6,604 bases of DNA from assembly GCA_025358195.1 (NCBI GenBank), contig JANYKP010000194.1:1-6604 (forward strand), given 5' to 3'. The stretch's first letter is position 1, and every line of letters starts with the position of its first letter. The notes under the pieces were generated by a model. That model did not search any database. It had not been told where the DNA came from and saw only the letters and a program-made list of their open reading frames with translations. Shown piece by piece: positions 1 through 6,431 of this stretch. Origin of the DNA: Cyclobacteriaceae bacterium. Its GTDB lineage: Bacteria; Bacteroidota; Bacteroidia; Cytophagales; Cyclobacteriaceae. Made by a program: the position numbers and the translations under genes.

Positions 1-124
1 GGTGATTCTTGTCAATTTCAAATAGGAAGTTCTCGAGAATGGGAACGACCGGGTTGGTGGTGATCACCCCGTTGATATAAGAAAGTTGCTTCAGCAGGTA
101 GCTGGAGTTAACGATGAACTTCAT
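1..124 (-). CDS. dnaN: DNA polymerase III subunit beta (sliding clamp), N-terminal part
   Basis: Partial gene: only the first 41 codons are in the window and the rest lies beyond the left edge. The ATG is at 124-122. The translation begins MKFIVNSSYLLKQLSY and continues with INGVITTNPVVPILENFLFEI. That matches the N-terminus of Bacteroidota DnaN, where MKFIV, a GVI-TNPVLPILE-type segment and FLFE are conserved. DnaN forms the ring-shaped clamp that tethers replicative polymerase to DNA in the cytoplasm. It lies 119 nt downstream of the DUF4340 gene on the same strand, so it may be read through from the gld operon or use its own promoter in that gap. The family call rests on remembered sequence similarity over a short stretch; no domain beyond the first beta-alpha unit can be checked here. 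Confidence 0.87.
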   Translation of the reverse strand, partial: MKFIVNSSYLLKQLSYINGVITTNPVVPILENFLFEIDKNH

Positions 125-152
125 GTAAATCAGTGGTTATGGTTGTCATGCG

Positions 153-183
153 CTAAGTTAGGAAGAAATTGGGTTTTGAAAAA
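153..183 (-). promoter_or_regulatory. Possible Bacteroidota-type promoter for dnaN
   Basis: On the minus strand, TAACTTAG (160-153) matches the Bacteroidota -7 consensus TAnnTTTG at all but one fixed position. TTTT (183-180) sits 19 nt upstream, where the -33 TTTG element is expected. Transcription would start about 20-25 nt before the dnaN ATG. Both elements are imperfect in A/T-rich DNA, so this is only a candidate. Confidence 0.28.
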
Positions 184-197
184 TGTGATCCCAACCG

Positions 198-241
198 GTC
201 TGTGTCAACCCAGTGTGGTCTATGCGGACACAGACTACACT
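198..241 (-). promoter_or_regulatory. Two overlapping inverted repeats between the DUF4340 gene and dnaN
   Basis: A perfect 9-bp inverted repeat has arms GTCTGTGTC at 198-206 and GACACAGAC at 227-235, with a 20-nt loop. A second repeat pairs 212-221 (AGTGTGGTCT) with 232-241 (AGACTACACT), 9 of 10 matching, with a 10-nt loop. The two share 232-235 and cannot form together. The structure begins 3 nt after the DUF4340 stop codon in the direction of transcription. It could be a terminator or attenuator, a processing site, or a protein-binding palindrome. No U-run follows directly; the nearest T5 is about 13 nt further on, so it is not a classical intrinsic terminator. Confidence 0.4.
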
Positions 242-243
242 AA

Positions 244-1185
244 TCATTCCTGAACCAGAAAATAGTCCCTCTTCCTCACAATCTCCGCAATTATTTTCTT
301 CTCAAAGGCCACAATCTCCCCCTCCGCTAGCCGGCCATAGATTTCGGCGTCCTTCCTTCTGGGCGCAAAGAGCTCCAGTGAGTAGGTGCGGTTGGCAATA
401 TCCTTGATTTCAATCCTGACAGCCGGAGCAGTAGTGACCAGGCTGTCAATGCCCGGCCTATGAGGCGCAACAAACCGTGTTGCAAACAGAAGGGATACAG
501 CATCCAGGTAACTGTTTAATTTAGAAGTGTCAGCTCGTTCCATATTTTTAATTCCGAAGTATTGGCCTTTCATCTCTATTTCAAGACTTTGGTTGGGGTC
601 TTTTGGATAGATCGCCGTTAGTGACTTGAAATTCCTCCAGTTAAAATCAAAAATGCGTTTGTCACGCCATTCACGCTCCTCCATTTCCAAAATCCCCGCC
701 ACATACACACGGTAGCCAGGAATGATCATTACATAGGGTTGGGTTTCGCCCTCTTTTAAAAACCAGGCTTCCGTTTTTAGCTCGTTGCCAGCCGCCAGGA
801 AATCGTTTGCACGAATGCCTGCTTCCGAAAGGGTGACGTGGATTCCTTTTTGTTTTATCCGTTGCAGTACAGAATCTTTTACGGAAGCAGCCACCGGTCG
901 CCTGACTTCCGATTGGTTAAGCGTCGCAAACAGGAGCTTTACCATTTGCATATCCGCGTCCCATTTGCCATTAACACGCCAACGGTTGTTCTCAAATTTC
1001 AAGTCGACAGTTCCTCTCACTGATTGAAGAGTGACCTGATCAATTTTTTCGGATTCCTTGAGTTTAAAATAATCCCGGTTGATTTCCGGTTTAGTTTCTT
1101 CCTGTGTAAAGAAAAAAAGACCGGCTGACATCACGGCAAGCAGACAAAGTGAGATGGTCAAATATATATTTCTCTTTTTTTGCAT
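244..1185 (-). CDS. DUF4340-type membrane-anchored protein, probable accessory subunit of the Gld ABC transporter
   Basis: A 313-residue protein. Residues about 7-26 form one hydrophobic helix after a MQKKR positive start, with no lipobox, so it is probably an N-terminal membrane anchor with the rest in the periplasm. The body has the DUF4340 pattern: a YFKLKESEKIDQVTLQ strand region (about 39-54), a basic-aromatic NNRWRVNG turn (66-73), then an acidic D-x-D and a helical stretch leading to RRPVA (about 76-100). The remaining two thirds is a mixed beta-rich region without a catalytic motif I recognise. DUF4340 proteins are commonly encoded next to GldG-like ABC auxiliary proteins, and here the gene starts 24 nt after gldG on the same strand, which supports a role in the same complex. 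The biochemical function is unknown. The ATG at 1185 is the first start after the gldG stop, which lies upstream in the same frame. No gene symbol is established. Confidence 0.82.
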   Translation of the reverse strand: MQKKRNIYLTISLCLLAVMSAGLFFFTQEETKPEINRDYFKLKESEKIDQVTLQSVRGTVDLKFENNRWRVNGKWDADMQMVKLLFATLNQSEVRRPVAASVKDSVLQRIKQKGIHVTLSEAGIRANDFLAAGNELKTEAWFLKEGETQPYVMIIPGYRVYVAGILEMEEREWRDKRIFDFNWRNFKSLTAIYPKDPNQSLEIEMKGQYFGIKNMERADTSKLNSYLDAVSLLFATRFVAPHRPGIDSLVTTAPAVRIEIKDIANRTYSLELFAPRRKDAEIYGRLAEGEIVAFEKKIIAEIVRKRDYFLVQE

Positions 1186-1209
1186 ACAGTCTTCTTGTTC
1201 ACCACAACA

Positions 1210-2916
1210 TCAGGTTCCCGAAACAGATTTTTGAAAGCGTCCATACTTTCTCTTGCGAAAATAAACTTTAGCCGTTCCAAAAATTACAAGGAACGCTAGC
1301 GGTAAGGCCAAATTGATTATTTGTAATACGACGCGTTCGTTCTTTATTTTTTGTTTGTCCAATGGTCGCATCTTCACTTCCTTGTTGCGGGCATTGATCA
1401 ACCCTGATTCATCGGCGAGGAATGCAACCATATTCATCAACAATTCCTGATTCGCAAATGTATAACCTGAGAAATTATCGAAGCCAAGCGGTTGCGGTTG
1501 ACCGGTTCGCTGATGGATATCGTTACGGGCTACATCACCATCCGCAACCACAATCAATTTCGCATCTGTTCCGTTTACACGAAAGCCGGTCGAGTCTATT
1601 CCCTCCGGTAAAAATCTGTTCTTAAAGACGGAGGTAAATTTTCCCTCCAATAAATACGCCAGAACAATAGGGCCCGATGAAAAATTCTCGGGTTTGATTT
1701 CCTTTCGCAGGTCATTGACGTTGATTTTTACAGGGGACATCACTTTGCGTGAATAGGCGGACGAAAATAAGAGCGGGGTCTTCCGGATACCGAGGGCTTT
1801 CACCGAATCAATACTGCTCACAAACTTGAGCGCGCTTGCGTCGAGGTTTCGTGTGATCGGATGGGCAGCATAATGATTAATCAACGGAAAGAACGGCCAT
1901 TCCAGTGGCGTCATTTGCGGCTTGCCATTAAGCATGCCTGTCACCACAGGGTAGCGAAGTGAATAACGGTCCTGAACAAGGTCCTGATTGATGCGTACTC
2001 CGTAATGAAACAATTGATCCTCCAGGCCAGTTGGCAATGGGTAAGCAAAGTAATTATCACTCGAAACACTGTCCATGTTGGCCTCCAGCCGATCGATCAG
2101 CAACAGCAGTTTTCCACCCTGAAGAAGATATTGATCGAGTTTATATTTATCCGGCTCTGAAAATACACTCCTGGGTTTTGCGACCACTAACACATCGTAC
2201 TGATTCAACGATTTTTTTACAGCAAGCTTGGTTCGGAAAACGTCATACGATTCTGCCAGACTGGAGTAAAAGCTTCCGATCTGCAAGCTGTCGAGTTCAC
2301 CATGACCTGTGACTAACCCTATTTTTTTCCGGTTAACACCGGAGAGCTTATGAATTGCATTTGCAAATTCAAACTCAAGGCCTTCGATTGATTGGTTTAA
2401 TGCTTCTTCTGATCCCTGCGTTCGATTTCCTTTTAAGAGCATCACGCCCGTCTCCAGGCCATCGTACGAAATCAAGGCCCCCGGAAAAACTCTCTTAATT
2501 GTCCGCTGACCATCTTGCTCATCAATCACATCCGTCGGCTGTATCCCCTTTGATGCCAGCGAAATCATAAATTCCCGCTGAGCATTTTGACCGGTGGCTA
2601 TTGTCGGATCAGTAAAAGCATAGTGTAGCTTATTGTGAGAATACACCTTGAATTCTTCCAACGTTTCACGAATGGCTTTGCGCAATCTCCGGAAGCCGGA
2701 ATTTAAATCGCCTTCCAGATAAACTTCTACATACACATCATCTTCGAGTTTTTGCAAAAGATCTCTCGTAGGTTTTTTCATCGTGTAGCGACCCTCCTCA
2801 GTCAGGTCCAGTCTGAAAAAATAAAGAGAGGCCAGTTGGTTAAGAACGATCGCCAGCACCACGCTGTTGGCCAGCAAAAGAAGATCGCCTATTTTTTTAC
2901 TGCTCCATTTTACCAT
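1210..2916 (-). CDS. gldG: Gliding-motility-associated ABC transporter auxiliary/substrate-binding protein GldG
   Basis: A 568-residue protein, the usual size for GldG. It has a membrane helix at about 11-33 followed by the typical FRLDLTEEGRYTM segment (34-46). Next come a YLEGDLNSGFRRLR region (66-79) and a long periplasmic domain of the ABC_transp_aux/GldG type, containing the hallmark GLVTGHGELD (200-209) that follows the first domain. A second hydrophobic helix lies at about 529-549, ahead of a basic FRKRKYGRF tail. Anchors at both ends with a large periplasmic middle are characteristic. In Flavobacterium johnsoniae, GldA, GldF and GldG were proposed to form an ABC transporter needed for gliding; the substrate is unknown, and many non-gliding Bacteroidota also carry the genes. 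The start overlaps the gldF stop by 7 nt (ATGGTAA), implying translational coupling. I see no truncation or frameshift. Confidence 0.93.
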   Translation of the reverse strand: MVKWSSKKIGDLLLLANSVVLAIVLNQLASLYFFRLDLTEEGRYTMKKPTRDLLQKLEDDVYVEVYLEGDLNSGFRRLRKAIRETLEEFKVYSHNKLHYAFTDPTIATGQNAQREFMISLASKGIQPTDVIDEQDGQRTIKRVFPGALISYDGLETGVMLLKGNRTQGSEEALNQSIEGLEFEFANAIHKLSGVNRKKIGLVTGHGELDSLQIGSFYSSLAESYDVFRTKLAVKKSLNQYDVLVVAKPRSVFSEPDKYKLDQYLLQGGKLLLLIDRLEANMDSVSSDNYFAYPLPTGLEDQLFHYGVRINQDLVQDRYSLRYPVVTGMLNGKPQMTPLEWPFFPLINHYAAHPITRNLDASALKFVSSIDSVKALGIRKTPLLFSSAYSRKVMSPVKINVNDLRKEIKPENFSSGPIVLAYLLEGKFTSVFKNRFLPEGIDSTGFRVNGTDAKLIVVADGDVARNDIHQRTGQPQPLGFDNFSGYTFANQELLMNMVAFLADESGLINARNKEVKMRPLDKQKIKNERVVLQIINLALPLAFLVIFGTAKVYFRKRKYGRFQKSVSGT

Positions 2917-3638
2917 GACCGGCTGGATAAAACTACTTTTGTGAAGAGTAGCAGGATGCCTCCCACGCCCAGGAAATAAACAAGATCACGACTGTCAATC
3001 AAGCCCTTGCTTATTGATTCATAGTGATACACAATACCGAATTGCTTGACCAGCAGTGAGCTTTCGCCATCGTTGAAAAGTGAAGCAACAGAATCAAATC
3101 CGGAATAAAAAATAAAACAAAAGAAGGCGGCCACGATGAACGACACAATTTGGTTGCTGGTAAGGGAAGATGCCAAAATTCCAATGGAACAAAAAACACC
3201 ACCCAGCAAGATCATGCCAACGTAAGAACCCATTACCCCTGGTGCATCAATGTTCCCTTCCGGGTTTCCCAAGTAGGACAGTACAAAATAATAGATGAGT
3301 GTGAGCGCCAGGGAAATAATCACCAGCAGAAATGCAGCGAGGAATTTTCCAAGTACGACATCGGCCTCGCTCAATGGTTTTGTCATCAAAAGTTCCAGCG
3401 TGCCAAGTTTCCTTTCTTCAGCAAAACTTCGCATCGTTATCGCCGGAACAAGAAAAATAAAGATATACGGTCCCACAAGGAATAGCGTATCCATGTTCGC
3501 ATAACCATCCCGCAGAACGGATGAATCTGGAAATACCCACATCAGTAGCCCCATGGCGATCAGGAACACTCCCACCACCAGATATCCGATGAGTGAATTG
3601 AGGAAGCTGTTAAATTCTTTTAGAAAGATGTGGATCAT
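2910..3638 (-). CDS. gldF: ABC-2-type permease GldF of the gliding-motility-associated transporter
   Basis: A 242-residue, highly hydrophobic inner-membrane protein with six predicted helices at about 15-36, 50-70, 99-122, 138-158, 162-180 and 217-236, the ABC-2 permease layout. Between helices 2 and 3 lies the conserved cytoplasmic segment RSFAEERKLGTLELL (70-84) followed by MTKPLS and VVLGKF. This coupling region is typical of GldF and NosY-like permeases and is expected to contact the ATPase. The length fits the family. The ATG overlaps the gldA stop in an ATGA (3638-3635) and the gene's stop overlaps the gldG start, so the three subunits are probably translated in a coupled way and in fixed ratio. 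The transported substrate cannot be read from sequence. Confidence 0.93.
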   Translation of the reverse strand: MIHIFLKEFNSFLNSLIGYLVVGVFLIAMGLLMWVFPDSSVLRDGYANMDTLFLVGPYIFIFLVPAITMRSFAEERKLGTLELLMTKPLSEADVVLGKFLAAFLLVIISLALTLIYYFVLSYLGNPEGNIDAPGVMGSYVGMILLGGVFCSIGILASSLTSNQIVSFIVAAFFCFIFYSGFDSVASLFNDGESSLLVKQFGIVYHYESISKGLIDSRDLVYFLGVGGILLLFTKVVLSSRSW

Positions 3639-4564
3639 GGTAGTTCATTCTTTTGGTCCACCGTCGTCAGTTGGCTAAAGATAGACTCAAGAGAATTCTC
3701 TTCTTGTTTTAATCCTATGAGCGAGAGGTTTTGACGATGGGCAAAGTCTACCAATTTGGGTCGCACGTCACTTCCTGGCAAACCCTTCACCTGAAAGCGG
3801 AAGTTTTCAAGTTTTTTCACTTGCTCAACACCTTCAATAAGGGCAAGGTCATGTTCGTTGACTTCGTTTGCAAATTCTACAATCAAATAGTTTCCTCCAC
3901 CAAGTAACAGTGTATCCAACCGGTCATCGGCTACAATCCTGCCTTTGTTAATGACGATCACCCGGTCACACAACGCCTTTACTTCCTGAAGAATGTGCGT
4001 GGAGAACAGAACCGTTTTGTCTTTGCTCACCGTCTTAATCAGTTTTCGAATCTCTACAAGCTGGTTAGGATCCAATCCCGATGTTGGCTCGTCGAGGATC
4101 AATACTTTCGGATCATGGATGAGTGCCTGGGCAAGACCGACTCGTTGGCGGAAGCCTTTTGACAGCAATCCAATTCTCTTGTTTTGTTCATCGGCAAGTC
4201 CGCAAAGGTGAATCATTTCGGCAACGCGATTTGTTTTTTTTGAGGACGATAAACCAAAAATGCCTGCCATAAAATGAAGGTACTCGTGCACATACATGTC
4301 CAGATACAGGGGGTTATGCTCCGGTAAGTACCCCACCTTTTTTTTGACCGACATGGGATGGTCTACCACACTTTCACCGCCTACGAGCGCTGTTCCTTCG
4401 GTAGGCGGGAGAAAGCCTGTGATGATTTTCATGGTTGTTGATTTTCCAGCACCATTGGGGCCCAGAAAACCCACAATTTCTCCTTGGTTTACATCGAATG
4501 AAATGTCGTCAACCGCCATCTGTTGGCCGTATTGTTTGGAGAGGTGGGTTACTTTTATTGACAT
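3635..4564 (-). CDS. gldA: ABC transporter ATP-binding protein GldA
   Basis: A 309-residue cytoplasmic ATPase with a full set of nucleotide-binding motifs. Walker A is GPNGAGKST (35-43). A Q-loop-region segment, YLPEHNPLY, lies at 79-87. The signature LLSKGFRQR (133-141) has LSKGF where LSGGQ is usual, a variant normal for this subfamily. Walker B is VLILDE (154-159), the D-loop is SGLD (162-165) and the H-loop histidine is H190. The C-terminal third (about 215-309) is the extra domain of GldA/CcmA-like exporters. It should power the GldF permease encoded directly downstream with a 4-nt overlap. It is the first gene of the operon. The ATG at 4564-4562 follows an in-frame TAG immediately upstream, so no longer start is possible. 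I found no good -7/-33 pair upstream on this strand. ABC ATPases resemble one another, so the GldA name leans on the gldF-gldG neighbourhood. Confidence 0.92.
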   Translation of the reverse strand: MSIKVTHLSKQYGQQMAVDDISFDVNQGEIVGFLGPNGAGKSTTMKIITGFLPPTEGTALVGGESVVDHPMSVKKKVGYLPEHNPLYLDMYVHEYLHFMAGIFGLSSSKKTNRVAEMIHLCGLADEQNKRIGLLSKGFRQRVGLAQALIHDPKVLILDEPTSGLDPNQLVEIRKLIKTVSKDKTVLFSTHILQEVKALCDRVIVINKGRIVADDRLDTLLLGGGNYLIVEFANEVNEHDLALIEGVEQVKKLENFRFQVKGLPGSDVRPKLVDFAHRQNLSLIGLKQEENSLESIFSQLTTVDQKNELP

Positions 4565-4610
4565 CTAACAGATTATCCTTGTTATGGAATTGCGTTATTT
4601 CGAATACAGC

Positions 4611-4700
4611 ACAGATTATTTCCCGCAGATCACGCGAATTTCTGCAGATAAAACACAAATCTGCGGTTTAAATCAGCGTTAATCTCCGAAATCTGCGGGA
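4611..4700. repeat. Degenerate intergenic palindromic repeat of CGCAGAT/ATCTGCG units
   Basis: The outer arms are a perfect 10-bp inverted repeat, TCCCGCAGAT (4621-4630) with ATCTGCGGGA (4691-4700). The inner arms GCAGAT (4644-4649) and ATCTGC (4659-4664) flank the loop AAAACACAA. Left of the loop the unit reads (C/T)GCAGAT; right of it the unit reads ATCTGCG or near-variants at 4659, 4672, 4682 and 4691. AAATCTGCGG is directly repeated at 4657-4666 and 4689-4698. The whole is an imperfect palindrome centred near 4654. Similar CGCAGATT-type repeats are, from memory, scattered between genes in many environmental Bacteroidota. Mobility and function are unknown; it could fold in RNA from either strand, in the gldA leader or upstream of the redoxin gene. 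Confidence 0.6.
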
Positions 4701-4876
4701 GAATGCTTCTTGTTAAGAATATCAAAGCTCACGTTAGATGTACTCTTTATCTTAAATTGATCTTTGAAATCTGCTGACGCAAAATAAGGCAAAAGAAGAA
4801 GAAGTCGGTCTACGTTTGTCTAATTAAGCCTACCAAACCTGACAAATTGGTCACCTCTGGTAAACTTGGAACATTA

Positions 4877-4907
4877 ATTGCCGTTCATTAGAAAATTAAG
4901 AAATTTG
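4877..4907 (+). promoter_or_regulatory. Candidate Bacteroidota-type promoter of the redoxin gene
   Basis: GAAATTTG (4900-4907) matches the Bacteroidota -7 element TAnnTTTG except for its first base. ATTG (4877-4880) lies 19 nt upstream, in place of the -33 TTTG. Transcription would start near 4912-4915, giving a leader of only about 10 nt before the ATG at 4925. The spacing is right, but both boxes carry a mismatch. Confidence 0.4.
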
Positions 4908-4924
4908 CACAGCTTTTATTGTCT

Positions 4925-6382
4925 ATGAAAATCCTCTCAACATTCATCGCGTTACTCATTTCTTTCGCTTGCCTGGGACAGCCCGGCTATAAAGTCGATT
5001 TTAAAATTAAGGATCTCAAAGACACGACCGCTTTCCTTGGTTATTACATCAACGAAAGCACGTTCTTAAAAGATACGGCCAGGGCCGATGGCCAGGGCGC
5101 TTTCTCTTTTGAGGGTAAACAACGACTCACACCTGGCGTTTATTTTCTGGCGTTCAATAGCGCGACCGCCAATAAGACGAAGCTTTTTGATTTCGTCATC
5201 AGCGAGCAGCAGCATTTCAGTATGGAGACTACTTCCGGCGATCTCATTTTGAATATGAAAATAAAAGGCGATGAAGACAACCGCCTTTTCTTTGAGAATA
5301 TGACGTTCATCAGCGATCGCCATAAAGAGGCTGACCCGTTCATCAAAATCCTTAAAGACAGCACCTTAAAAGAAGACCAAAAAAAGGAGGCGCGGGATGC
5401 CTTTCAGAAAATCAATGATAAGGTCATGGCACATCAAGATGAAATTATCACCAAGTATCCTGCGACAATGACAGCTCGATTGTTGAAAATTTCAAAGCAA
5501 ATTGACATCCCCGCTCCGCCCAAAAAAGCAGATGGTTCCATTGATTCCACTTTTCAACTTCGGTACTATCGAACACATTTCTTTGACAACTTTGACCTGG
5601 CCGATGAAGCACTCCTTCACCTTCCGAAGCCTTATTACACGGAGAAGGTGGCTGAATACCTGGACAAACTTTTTTTACAAACACCCGATAGCATTTTGGC
5701 CGCCATCGATGGGCTCGTCGCGCGCGTGAAAAAAAATCCAGAAACCTATAAATATTTGGTTTGGTCCTGTTTATATAAATATCAGAAGCCTGCTATCATG
5801 GGCCTTGATGAAGTGTACGTGAGGCTTATCGACAAATACTTCGTATCGGGTGAAATGGATTTTTGGATTTCGGAATCGCTGAAGAAAAGTGTGAAAGAGT
5901 ACGCCGACAAACTCCGCGTGAGTCTGATTGGAAATACCGGTGCAAACCTGATTATGCAGGACCAAAATTTTCAGAAGAAGTCACTGTATGAGATCAAAAA
6001 GAAATATACCATCCTCTATATTTTTGATCCGGATTGCGGGCATTGCCGTGAGGAGTCCCCTAAGCTCGTCGATTTTTACATGAAGAATAAAGTGAAATTC
6101 AATCTGGAAGTATTTTCGGTAAGCGCCGATACGTCTATGCAAAAAATGCGTGATTATATTAAGGAGATGAAGATGACCTGGATCACAGTGAATGGGCCGC
6201 GAAGTTATGTAGGCCAGTATGCAAAGCTTTATTACGCAGAAACAACCCCCAGCCTGTATGTGCTGGATGAGAAGAAGAAGATCATCGCGAAGGGACTCCC
6301 CGTTACTCAATTAGAGGATTTTCTGACCAACCACGAGCGCTTCCTTCAACGCAGAGCGGCTGCCAAGTCCAAGGGAACCTAG
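4925..6382 (+). CDS. Secreted thioredoxin-like (TlpA/AhpC-TSA type) protein with DUF4369- and DUF5106-like regions
   Basis: A 485-residue protein starting at the ATG at 4925; a TTG two codons upstream in frame is less likely. Residues 1-18 (MKILSTFIALLISFACLG) look like a signal peptide cleaved before QPGYK, placing the protein in the periplasm or envelope. Residues about 20-115 form a beta-rich DUF4369-like region with a KDTTAFLGYY strand. About 195-340 is a helical DUF5106-like region, with RYYRTHFFDN from residue 213, then TPDSI, KYLVW and IMGLDEVYV. From about 345 to the end is a thioredoxin fold: FDPDCGHCREESP carries the redox pair C371 and C374, and TTPSLYVLD carries the expected cis-proline, P442. 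The family is widespread in Bacteroidota and is presumed to reduce or isomerise envelope disulfides, but substrates are undefined. The gene stands alone and diverges from gldA; no direct functional link to gliding is visible. Confidence 0.87.
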   Translation: MKILSTFIALLISFACLGQPGYKVDFKIKDLKDTTAFLGYYINESTFLKDTARADGQGAFSFEGKQRLTPGVYFLAFNSATANKTKLFDFVISEQQHFSMETTSGDLILNMKIKGDEDNRLFFENMTFISDRHKEADPFIKILKDSTLKEDQKKEARDAFQKINDKVMAHQDEIITKYPATMTARLLKISKQIDIPAPPKKADGSIDSTFQLRYYRTHFFDNFDLADEALLHLPKPYYTEKVAEYLDKLFLQTPDSILAAIDGLVARVKKNPETYKYLVWSCLYKYQKPAIMGLDEVYVRLIDKYFVSGEMDFWISESLKKSVKEYADKLRVSLIGNTGANLIMQDQNFQKKSLYEIKKKYTILYIFDPDCGHCREESPKLVDFYMKNKVKFNLEVFSVSADTSMQKMRDYIKEMKMTWITVNGPRSYVGQYAKLYYAETTPSLYVLDEKKKIIAKGLPVTQLEDFLTNHERFLQRRAAAKSKGT

Positions 6383-6403
6383 TGACCGATTAATTATTTA
6401 CAA

Positions 6404-6431
6404 AGTAGGCAGTAGCCAAGTAGCAGTAGGC
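6404..6431. repeat. Short tandem heptamer array (AGTAGGC-type)
   Basis: Four adjacent 7-nt units read AGTAGGC, AGTAGCC, AAGTAGC and AGTAGGC, and are followed by the weaker AGCGGTT. The nonamer AGTAGGCAG recurs exactly 21 nt apart (6404-6412 and 6425-6433). Heptamer runs of this kind occur, from memory, in intergenic DNA of several Bacteroidota. The array adjoins the left direct repeat of the palindromic element. Confidence 0.5.

Larger units (their letters stand above)
4565..4924. other. Divergent intergenic region between gldA and the redoxin gene
   Basis: This is 360 nt without a convincing gene; the only open frames entering it are antisense shadows of gldA. It must hold both divergent promoters. 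The half nearest gldA contains the palindromic repeat at 4611-4700, and a single degenerate relative (GAAATCTGC, 4766-4774) lies further right. The nonamer ACAGATTAT occurs at 4568-4576 and again at 4611-4619. Nothing recognisable as a riboswitch or RNA gene was seen between 4780 and 4870, only a small 5-bp inverted repeat (ACCAA 4832-4836 with TTGGT 4847-4851). Confidence 0.7.

Noticed and set aside
1185..1212. Possible GldG-DUF4340 fusion or stop-codon read-through
   Set aside because: The two genes are in the same frame with only the gldG TGA and eight sense codons between, but DUF4340 has its own ATG and membrane anchor, so a split-gene or recoding explanation is not needed.
3150..3485. 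Plus-strand open frame of 111 codons inside gldF
   Set aside because: Antisense to a well-supported membrane protein gene; low-complexity polar translation with no recognisable domain.
4142..4168. GldA signature motif LSKGF instead of LSGGQ as a broken ATPase
   Set aside because: LSKG(F/Y)RQR is normal in GldA-like and related ABC-2 ATPases, and all other nucleotide-binding motifs are intact.
4919..4927. TTG start two codons before the ATG of the redoxin gene
   Set aside because: The ATG at 4925 gives a normal signal peptide beginning MKIL; the TTG adds only two residues and has no supporting ribosome-binding context.
4925..4990. Lipoprotein signal (cysteine at residue 16)
   Set aside because: The residues before the cysteine (SFA) are a poor lipobox, and cleavage after CLG before QPGYK fits an ordinary signal peptide better.
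5981..6310. Minus-strand open frame of 109 codons inside the redoxin gene
   Set aside because: Antisense to the thioredoxin domain with its active site; its translation shows no family features.
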